A program made the position numbers and the translations under genes. Under the pieces are notes generated by a model that was given only the letters and a program-made list of their open reading frames with translations, searched no databases and was not told where the DNA came from. From assembly GCA_023150215.1 (NCBI GenBank), contig JAKLLJ010000081.1, positions 1 to 11,407 on the forward strand: DNA of 11,407 bases, in the 5' to 3' direction. Positions 7,301 to 11,407 of the stretch are shown here, in pieces. Each line of letters begins with the position of its first letter. The stretch's first letter is position 1. The stretch comes from Thauera sp. Its GTDB lineage: Bacteria > Pseudomonadota > Gammaproteobacteria > Burkholderiales > Rhodocyclaceae.

Positions 7301-7549
7301 GAGGGCGCGCTGACGCGATTGCGTCCTGTGCTGATGACGGCGCTGGTCGCATCGCTCGGGTTCGTTCCCATGGCGATCGCGGTCGGTACCGGTGCCGAAG
7401 TGCAGCGGCCGCTGGCCACTGTGGTCATCGGCGGCATCCTGTCGTCTACCGCACTGACGCTGCTCGTGCTGCCGGCGCTGTATCGCATCGCCCATGGACG
7501 CGAGAGGCGAATGGCGCCACCCGCGGAGACATTCGCTCCCGCCCATTGA
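4388..7549 (+). CDS. czcA: CzcA, HME-RND inner-membrane proton/cation antiporter
   Basis: The product is 1053 residues, close to the usual CzcA length. It is the trimeric pump that uses proton influx to export divalent cations, taken mainly from the periplasm. Twelve membrane segments are expected: TM1 at about 11-30, TM2-TM6 at about 351-510, TM7 at about 538-556, and TM8-TM12 at about 882-1040, with two large periplasmic porter/docking regions between. TM4 carries D-F-G-I-I-I-D-G-A-V-V-I-V-E-N with Asp402, Asp408 and Glu415, the same numbers as the proton-relay residues of Cupriavidus CzcA. The N-terminal half has L-P-I-D-A-V-P-D-I-T-N-V-Q-V and G-L-G-E-I-Y-M-W-T-V-E, typical of the Czc branch. 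The GTG start is chosen because M-F-E-R-I-I-R-F-A-I is the family N-terminus and GAGGAGAGG lies just upstream (4376-4384). The substrate metal (Co, Zn, Cd) cannot be read from sequence alone. Confidence 0.95.
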   Translation: MFERIIRFAIDQRWLVLLAVLGMVGVGIYNYQRLPIDAVPDITNVQVQINTEAPGYSPLESEQRVTFPIETTMAGLPNLEQTRSLSRYGLSQVTVVFKDGTDIYFARQLVNERIQEARSKLPAGLAPALGPIATGLGEIYMWTVEATEGAKKPNGSAYTPMDLREIQDWIIKPQLRTVPGVTEINTIGGYAKEFQVAPLPERMVSYGLAISDLVTALERNNANVGAGYIERRGEQYLIRAPGQVAGIDDIANIVVGHAQGVPIRIRDVAEVGLGKELRTGAATENGREVVLGTVFMLIGENSRDVSKAVDARLQAINKTLPEGIVAKTVYDRTILVEKAIDTVKKNLTEGALLVIAILFLFLGNIRAALITAMVIPLAMLFTFTGMVTNRVSANLMSLGALDFGIIIDGAVVIVENCVRRLAHAQAALDRPMTRNERFHEVFVASKESRRALLFGQLIIMVVYLPIFALTGVEGKMFHPMAFTVVTALLGAMILSVTFVPAAVALFLSGKVSETENRLMAIAKRGYAPAFDWVMARKPLVLTIACVSIVLSGLLATRMGSEFIPSLDEGDVALHALRIPGTSLSQSIDMQVQLERTVKAFPEVDNVFAKIGTAEIATDPMPPNVADNFVMLKPRDQWPDPQKSKSELVAAMQRAVGQIPGNNYEFTQPIQMRFNELISGVRSDVAVKVFGDDMDTMNETAERIAAVLEGVPGAADVKVEQTTGLPMLTVRIDRNQIARLGLNVADVQDSVSAALGGQEAGAVFEGDRRFDILVRLPDAIRGDLEAIRRLPIRVPAGENGARGFVRLGDVARIESAPGPNQISRENGKRRVVVTANVRGRDIGSFVAEAETKIATAVQVPTGYWTTWGGTFEQLQSAAKRLQIVVPVALLLVLTLLFMMFGNVKDGLLVFTGVPFALTGGILALWLRDIPLSISAGVGFIALSGVAVLNGLVMISYIRSLRDDGFDLDDAIREGALTRLRPVLMTALVASLGFVPMAIAVGTGAEVQRPLATVVIGGILSSTALTLLVLPALYRIAHGRERRMAPPAETFAPAH

Positions 7550-7572
7550 TCCTGTGTGGGGCGGAAGGGTAC

Positions 7573-7617
7573 GAACCGCTGCGCTTTCGCCCGATAGACC
7601 CGATCCACCCGCGGTTC
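7573..7617. repeat. Inverted repeat in the spacer after czcA
   Basis: GAACCGC (7573-7579) and GCGGTTC (7611-7617) are perfect 7-base inverted copies 31 bases apart, within the 90-base gap between czcA and the downstream broken gene. The wide spacing makes this a weak candidate for an RNA structure or binding site. No T-run follows it. Confidence 0.25.
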
Positions 7618-7639
7618 TCTACTTCGTCATGGAGGTCGC

Positions 7640-8026
7640 ATGAAACACGCTTCTGTCATTGCAACGGTGATCGTCCTGGTGTCCTTCAGCGTCTTCGCCG
7701 CAGGCGGGCATGACCATGACAAGGGCCATGTGCCCCGACATGGCGGCATGGTGGCCGAAGTCAATGAAGTGGACTATGAACTCGTGGCTACGTGAACCCT
7801 GCTGCAACTCTACCTTCGCGATCATGGGAAGAGCGTTGCCGTCACCGGAGGCGCCGCAAGAGTCACTTTGCTGTCGGGTAAGGAAAGGATCGAAACCGCG
7901 CTATTGCCCGCCGTGGAGAAATTCGAGGTGCAAGGCCACTTCAAGATCATCCCCGGCATGAAGTTTGTGGCCGTGGTTGCCCTCCCCGGGCGGGGTGAGG
8001 CAACCGTGTGGTTCCGATTGCGATGA
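7640..8026 (+). pseudogene. Periplasmic His-rich metal-binding protein, interrupted by an in-frame TGA
   Basis: The frame opens with an ATG preceded by GGAGG (7631-7635) and encodes a signal peptide (about 1-21, ending S-V-F-A-A), then G-G-H-D-H-D-K-G-H and P-R-H-G-G-M-V. A single TGA (7793-7795, codon 52) stops it. The same frame stays open for 76 more sense codons to TGA at 8024-8026, running L-L-Q-L-Y-L-R-D-H-G-K, then V-T-L-L-S-G-K-E and ending T-V-W-F-R-L-R. The complete 128-codon layout looks like one small exported domain. It resembles the CzcB N-terminal domain (H-G-G-K-L-L ... F-R-L-Y-T-Y-W-D-G-K-P-L-D-V). Proteins of this kind commonly follow czcA and probably handle periplasmic metal. 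No frameshift is needed, so a nonsense change or a base-call error is likeliest. The residue originally at codon 52 cannot be known from this sequence. Confidence 0.7.
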
Positions 8027-8052
8027 CTTGACGCACCCATTGCGTCCGATGT

Positions 8053-8089
8053 GGGGTCAGCTCACGAAACGGAAAAATCGTACGCTAAG
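8053..8089 (+). repeat. Terminal inverted repeat (left) of a Tn3-family transposon
   Basis: The sequence starts GGGGTCAGCTCA, contains ACGGAAAAA, and ends TACGCTAAG: the 37-38 bp layout of Tn3-family ends, close to those of Tn21/Tn501. GGGG faces left and CTAAG faces right, so the element extends to the right and the czc genes are outside it. The five bases before it, GATGT (8048-8052), are the candidate target-site duplication. The right end is outside the window. Confidence 0.9.
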
Positions 8090-8123
8090 CCGGTCGTAGC
8101 GGCCCTAGATTTGCCACGCTCGG

Positions 8124-9107
8124 CTACGAGGAGGTTTGCGAAGCAACAGGATCAATACCGCCGAGTCTCGCGAGGAAGCGGACATAGACCAACTCGCTGA
8201 GCAACTCGACAAGAGTTTGCGTAACGACGATGGCAGGCAATACGGGTATGGCCCCAGGTACAGCGAGAGCAAGCGGCAACACGACAAGGGAATTTCGAGT
8301 GCCTGCGCTGAAAGCGATGGCTCGGCCGGCGGGGGCATCAAGGCGGAACAGCCGGCTGATGCTCCATCCGATCAGGGGGGCGATCACAGCAAAGGCGATA
8401 TAGAAGGGAATCACACCCAAGGCCGCATCGGTCGCGGAGCCGAGCCGCGGCACCACGGCCGCGACGACGACGAATAGGACAAGGGCGGTCGCTGGTACCG
8501 GCAATAGACCAAGTGCCGCTGAGGTCTTTTCACCGGCCAGGCTTCGAGCCGCCCATAGTTGCACAAGCCCAGCAAGGGCGAGTGGAACCGCGATCAACCA
8601 GACGAAGGCATGAACGAACGGGCCGGGCTGCACGAGGGTTGCGGCATCGTTCCCGAGAAGCAGGCCGAGATAGACCGGCAGCAGCAGCATTTGCACAACC
8701 AGGAGCGCAGGGGTTGCCGCCAGTAGCAGCCGCGCATCGGCACGACCGAGGTGCGAGAACGTAACCACGTAGTCAATGCAAGGCGTCAGCAACACCAGCA
8801 GCACGCCAAGCCTCACCATAGGGTCCGATGGCAGGAATTGCACCAATACGGCCACCAAGAGCGGCGTTACGATGAAATTGGTAATGAGCAGTGCGGCAAG
8901 GAACCGGCCGCGACTGAAGGCCCGGCCAAGGTCGGCCAGGGGCACTTGCAGGAATGTCACGAACAGCATGAGTGCAAGCGCCGGGTTGACGCCACCCTCA
9001 AGCGCTGCCGTGCCGGGTACGAGCAAAGCGACAAGCGCAGCCAACACAACGGCCGCGAAGTAAATGCCGACTTGGTGCCTCTCGAATATTTCCCGGATGT
9101 CTTGCAT
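8124..9107 (-). CDS. ACR3/bile-acid:sodium-symporter-type arsenic resistance permease
   Basis: The product has 327 residues from this start and is very hydrophobic, with about ten membrane segments, as in the BASS superfamily. The segment L-L-T-P-C-I-D-Y-V-V-T-F-S carries the single Cys (110 in this numbering). G-T-R-N-S-L-V-V-L-P and Q-T-L-V-E-L-L-S-E-L (acidic residues 301 and 305) lie towards the C-terminus. ACR3-type arsenite pumps use a conserved Cys in the fourth segment and a Glu in the ninth, which fits this pattern; still, substrate prediction within BASS is uncertain. The ATG at 9107 has AAAGGAG upstream but at a long 12-base spacing. An alternative ATG at 9143 adds 12 residues, but that stretch lies inside res subsite I and has no good Shine-Dalgarno sequence. 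No arsR or arsC is next to it, so control may come from transposon sequences. It reads towards the left terminal repeat. Confidence 0.75.
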   Translation of the reverse strand: MQDIREIFERHQVGIYFAAVVLAALVALLVPGTAALEGGVNPALALMLFVTFLQVPLADLGRAFSRGRFLAALLITNFIVTPLLVAVLVQFLPSDPMVRLGVLLVLLTPCIDYVVTFSHLGRADARLLLAATPALLVVQMLLLPVYLGLLLGNDAATLVQPGPFVHAFVWLIAVPLALAGLVQLWAARSLAGEKTSAALGLLPVPATALVLFVVVAAVVPRLGSATDAALGVIPFYIAFAVIAPLIGWSISRLFRLDAPAGRAIAFSAGTRNSLVVLPLALAVPGAIPVLPAIVVTQTLVELLSELVYVRFLARLGGIDPVASQTSS

Positions 9108-9127
9108 GTCTGTATTTCGCTCCTTTG

Positions 9128-9248
9128 TGTCAATTTGAAGCATACCCTAACCTGGCGTCAGACCAGCCGACGCGAAAGCGTCAGGATAGACTTGCTTTCC
9201 GAATTGATTGACACACGCCACCAAGGGTCATAAATTTCTTCCTGACAC
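9128..9248. promoter_or_regulatory. res site for the serine resolvase (subsites I, II, III)
   Basis: Three imperfect dyads bounded by TGTCA/TGACA-like arms lie between the permease and tnpR. They are about 9128-9162 (TGTCAATTTGAAG ... GTCAGA), about 9179-9214 (CGTCAGGATAGAC ... TTGACAC) and about 9226-9248 (GGTCATAAAT ... CTGACAC). Subsite I contains GCATACCCTAACCTG, closely matching the crossover site I of Tn21-type elements. Resolvase would bind here to resolve cointegrates and to repress tnpR. A hairpin with a GAAA loop (GACGC-GAAA-GCGTC, 9169-9182) lies between I and II. Subsite edges are estimates. Confidence 0.75.
9208..9236 (+). promoter_or_regulatory. Probable tnpR-tnpA promoter
   Basis: A perfect -35, TTGACA (9208-9213), is followed after 17 bases by TAAATT (9231-9236), which matches four of six -10 bases. 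Both overlap res subsites II and III, so TnpR binding should shut the promoter off. This is the usual autoregulation of Tn3-family resolvases. Transcription would start near 9243, about 26 bases before the TTG start. Confidence 0.55.
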
Positions 9249-9268
9249 ATTGTCCTCAGGAGTACACC

Positions 9269-9826
9269 TTGAACGGTCAGCGCATCGGCTACGTCCGCGT
9301 CAGCAGCTTCGACCAGAACCCGGAACGCCAGCTCGAGCAGGTTTCGGTGGACCGGCTGTTCACTGATAAGGCGTCGGGCAAGGACACCCAGCGTCCTGAG
9401 CTGGAACGGCTGCTCGCCTTCGTGCGCGAGGGCGACACCGTGGTGGTGCACAGCATGGACCGCCTGGCGCGCAACCTCGATGATCTGCGCCGCCTGGTGC
9501 AAAAGCTCACCCAGCGCGGCGTGCGCATCGAATTCGTCAAGGAGAGTCTGACCTTCACCGGTGAGGACTCGCCGATGGCGAACCTCATGCTGTCGGTGAT
9601 GGGCGCGTTCGCCGAGTTCGAGCGGGCGCTCATCCGCGAGCGGCAGCGCGAAGGGATCGCGCTCGCCAAGCAGCGCGGAGCCTATCGGGGGCGCAAGAAG
9701 TCTCTGAACAGCGAAAAGATCGAGGAACTGAAACGGCGCATCGCGGCGGGCGAGCAGAAAGCCAAGCTCGCCCGCGAGTTCGGCATCAGCCGCGAAACGC
9801 TTTACCAGTACATGCGAGAAACCTGA
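9269..9826 (+). CDS. tnpR: TnpR, serine resolvase of the Tn21/Tn501 type
   Basis: The product is 185 residues, the normal length. The N-terminal catalytic domain holds the nucleophile Ser12 in Q-R-I-G-Y-V-R-V-S, and the active-site arginines in M-D-R-L-A-R-N. Then come G-E-D-S-P-M-A-N-L-M-L-S-V-M-G-A-F-A-E-F-E-R, the long E helix, and a C-terminal helix-turn-helix ending F-G-I-S-R-E-T-L-Y-Q-Y-M. It cuts and rejoins res sites to separate cointegrates and represses its own promoter. The start is TTG: AGGAG (9258-9262) lies six bases upstream, and the chain from there matches the Tn21 N-terminus (M-x-G-Q-R-I-G-Y) with no ATG available. A weak start would keep resolvase low. tnpA begins two bases after the stop. 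Confidence 0.95.
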   Translation: MNGQRIGYVRVSSFDQNPERQLEQVSVDRLFTDKASGKDTQRPELERLLAFVREGDTVVVHSMDRLARNLDDLRRLVQKLTQRGVRIEFVKESLTFTGEDSPMANLMLSVMGAFAEFERALIRERQREGIALAKQRGAYRGRKKSLNSEKIEELKRRIAAGEQKAKLAREFGISRETLYQYMRET

Positions 9827-9828
9827 CC

Positions 9829-11407
9829 ATGCCTCGCCGTTCGATCCTGTCCGCTGCCGAGCGCGAAAGCTTGCTGGCGTTGCCCGATACACAAGACGAA
9901 CTCATCCGACACTACACCTTCAGCGAATCCGACCTGTCACTGATCCGCCAGCGGCGCGGTGAGGCCAACCGCCTGGGTGTCGCGGTGCAGTTGTGTTTGC
10001 TGCGCTTCCCCGGTCAGGGCCTGTTACCGGACGCTGAGGTGCCGAGGCCCCTGCTGCAATGGATCGAACGGCACCTGCGACTCGATCCGGCATGTTGGCC
10101 GCAATATTCCGAACGGGAGGAGACCCGGCGCGAACACCTGCTCGAACTGCGGGCGTACCTGGACATGGAGCCGTTCGGCTTGGGGCACTATCGCCAGGCT
10201 GTTCATGCCACGACCGCACTGGCCTTGCAGACCGACAAGGGCATCGTGCTGGCCGGCAGTGTCCTCGACTCCCTGCGGCACCAACACATCATCTTGCCGA
10301 CACTCGATGTGATCGAGCGCGTCTGCGCCGAGGCGATCACCCGCGCCAACCGGCGCATCTACGACGCCTTGGCCGAACCGCTGTCGGACGCGCATCGCCG
10401 CCGCCTCGACGATCTGCTCAAGCGCCGCGAGAACGGCAAGGCGACCTGGCTGGCCTGGCTGCGCCAGTCACCGGCCAAGCCGAACTCGCGGCACATGCTT
10501 GAACACATCGGACGCCTCAAGGCATGGCAGGCGCTCGATCTGCCTTCCGGTATTGAGCGCCTGGTACACCAGAACCGCTTGCTGAAGATCGCTCGCGAGG
10601 GCGCCCAGATGACGCCCGCCGACCTCGCCAAGTTCGAGCCGCAGCGCCGCTACGCCACCTTGGTAGCGCTCGCCATCGAGGGCATGGCCACCGTCACCGA
10701 CGAAATCATCGACCTGCACGATCGCATCCTGGGCAAGCTTTTCAACGCCGCCAAGAACAAGCATCAACAGCAGTTTCAGGCATCCGGCAAGGCGATCAAC
10801 GCCAAGGTGCGCCTGTTCGGCCGCATCGGCCGGGCGCTGATCGAGGCCAAACAGGCGGGCAGCGATCCGTTCGCCGCCATCGAGGCGGTCATGTCGTGGG
10901 ACGCCTTCACGGAGAGCGTCACCGAGGCGCAGCGGCTCGCGCAGCCCGAGGACTTCGATTTCCTGCACCGCATCGGCGAGCACCACGCCACGCTGCGCCG
11001 CTACGCGCCGGAATTCCTCGACGTGCTCAAGCTGCGAGCCGCGCCTGCCGCCAAGGATATGCTCGACGCCATCGAGGTGCTGCGCGGCATGAACCGCGAC
11101 AACGCCCGCAAGGTGCCCGCCGATGCGCCGACCGACTTCATCAAGCCGCGCTGGCAGAAGCTGGTGATGACCGACACCGGCATCGACCGGCGCTACTACG
11201 AGTTGTGCGCGCTGTCGGAGCTGAAGAACGCGCTGCGCTCCGGCGACATCTGGGTACAAGGCTCGCGCCAGTTCAAGGACTTCGAGGACTACCTGGTGCC
11301 GCCCGCGAAATTCGTCAGCCTCAAGCAGGCCAGCGAATTGCCGCTGGCCGTGGCCACCGACTGCGATCAGTACCTGCGTGACAGGCTGACACTGTTGGAA
11401 ACGCAGC
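9829..11407 (+). CDS. tnpA: TnpA, Tn3-family transposase (5' part, cut by window end)
   Basis: The frame is open from ATG 9829 to the window end, 526 codons, roughly the first half of a protein of about 990 residues. It opens M-P-R-R-S-I-L-S-A-A-E-R and has I-R-Q-R-R-G-E-A-N-R-L-G (about 38-49), L-K-P/A-K-P-N-S-R-H-M-L-E-H-I (about 216-227), K-F-E-P-Q-R-R-Y-A-T-L (about 268-278) and S-E-L-K-N-A-L-R-S-G-D-I-W-V near the end. All are typical of Tn21/Tn501 transposases. This half contains the terminal-repeat-binding region. The DDE catalytic domain lies beyond the window and cannot be checked. No frameshift or internal stop occurs in the part seen. It is probably transcribed with tnpR, with the ATG two bases after the tnpR stop. 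The enzyme drives replicative transposition through cointegrates. Confidence 0.95.
   Translation, partial: MPRRSILSAAERESLLALPDTQDELIRHYTFSESDLSLIRQRRGEANRLGVAVQLCLLRFPGQGLLPDAEVPRPLLQWIERHLRLDPACWPQYSEREETRREHLLELRAYLDMEPFGLGHYRQAVHATTALALQTDKGIVLAGSVLDSLRHQHIILPTLDVIERVCAEAITRANRRIYDALAEPLSDAHRRRLDDLLKRRENGKATWLAWLRQSPAKPNSRHMLEHIGRLKAWQALDLPSGIERLVHQNRLLKIAREGAQMTPADLAKFEPQRRYATLVALAIEGMATVTDEIIDLHDRILGKLFNAAKNKHQQQFQASGKAINAKVRLFGRIGRALIEAKQAGSDPFAAIEAVMSWDAFTESVTEAQRLAQPEDFDFLHRIGEHHATLRRYAPEFLDVLKLRAAPAAKDMLDAIEVLRGMNRDNARKVPADAPTDFIKPRWQKLVMTDTGIDRRYYELCALSELKNALRSGDIWVQGSRQFKDFEDYLVPPAKFVSLKQASELPLAVATDCDQYLRDRLTLLETQ

Larger units (their letters stand above)
8053..11407 (+). mobile_element. 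Tn3-family (Tn21/Tn501 subgroup) transposon with arsenic-permease passenger, right end missing
   Basis: The order is terminal repeat, minus-strand ACR3/BASS-type permease, res site, tnpR, tnpA. The passenger lies between the left end and res, and tnpR and tnpA run the same way with a 2-base gap. TnpR and TnpA both resemble the Tn21/Tn501 proteins closely. The visible transposition and resolution genes are intact, so the element could be functional. That cannot be settled without the rest of tnpA and the right repeat. It inserted 26 bases after the end of the czc-associated pseudogene. Confidence 0.9.

Noticed and set aside
7629..7643. Tiny ORF M-E-V-A ending in ATGA overlap with the broken periplasmic gene
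   Set aside because: Four codons with no ribosome-binding site of their own. The GGAGG inside it serves the ATG at 7640, so it is probably chance.
7793..7795. Selenocysteine at the in-frame TGA
   Set aside because: No convincing SECIS-like hairpin was recognised just downstream, and this small metal-binding family is not a known selenoprotein group. A nonsense change or sequencing error is simpler.
9105..9133. TTGACA (minus strand, 9133-9128) as a -35 for the permease
   Set aside because: There is no acceptable -10 at 15-18 bases (GACATG-like), and the hexamer is better explained as the arm of res subsite I.
10468..11259. 263-codon minus-strand ORF opposite tnpA
   Set aside because: tnpA matches the Tn21/Tn501 transposase along this whole stretch, and the antisense frame has no family features.
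1..11407. CRISPR array, tRNA or rRNA gene, integron attC or phage module
   Set aside because: No regularly spaced repeats, cloverleaf with CCA-end pattern, rRNA motifs or integrase were seen on either strand.

Overview
The window is GC-rich DNA, apparently from a heavy-metal-tolerant betaproteobacterium (Rhodocyclales/Burkholderiales type). That placement rests on the DUF4148 protein, the czcI-czcC-czcB-czcA gene order, and family resemblance. No rRNA or other taxonomic marker is present, so the host is an inference.

Left end (1-530). A short control region carries an inverted repeat, CATTAC-N6-GTAATG, which resembles the binding box of copper/zinc-type OmpR-family response regulators (CopR/CusR/CzcR class). 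To its left the minus strand begins an ORF with M-K-V-L, the usual start of such regulators. To its right lies a small exported DUF4148 protein, whose stop codon sits inside a perfect 11-bp stem-loop.

Middle (571-7549). This is a complete heavy-metal efflux (HME-RND) operon: czcI (His-rich periplasmic protein), czcC (outer-membrane channel), czcB (membrane-fusion adaptor with a His-rich N-terminal arm), a PII-superfamily gene, and czcA (proton-driven inner-membrane pump with the D402/D408/E415 relay). Two stem-loops separate czcI from czcC. From czcC to czcA the genes are tightly packed, with stop codons overlapping or abutting the next ribosome-binding site. Together they should move divalent cations (Co/Zn/Cd type) from the periplasm across the outer membrane. 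The PII-like protein is the least expected member and a possible cytoplasmic regulator of the pump.

Next (7640-8026) is a small periplasmic metal-binding protein gene, broken by one in-frame TGA at codon 52. Its sequence resembles the N-terminal domain of CzcB.

Right end (8053-11407). A Tn3-family, Tn21/Tn501-subgroup transposon starts 26 bp after that pseudogene. A 37-38 bp terminal inverted repeat is followed by a minus-strand ACR3/BASS-type arsenic-resistance permease as passenger, then a three-subsite res site, the serine resolvase tnpR (TTG start), and tnpA, which runs off the window before its catalytic domain. The czc operon lies outside the transposon, so the window joins a resident or island-borne czc locus to a separately acquired element.
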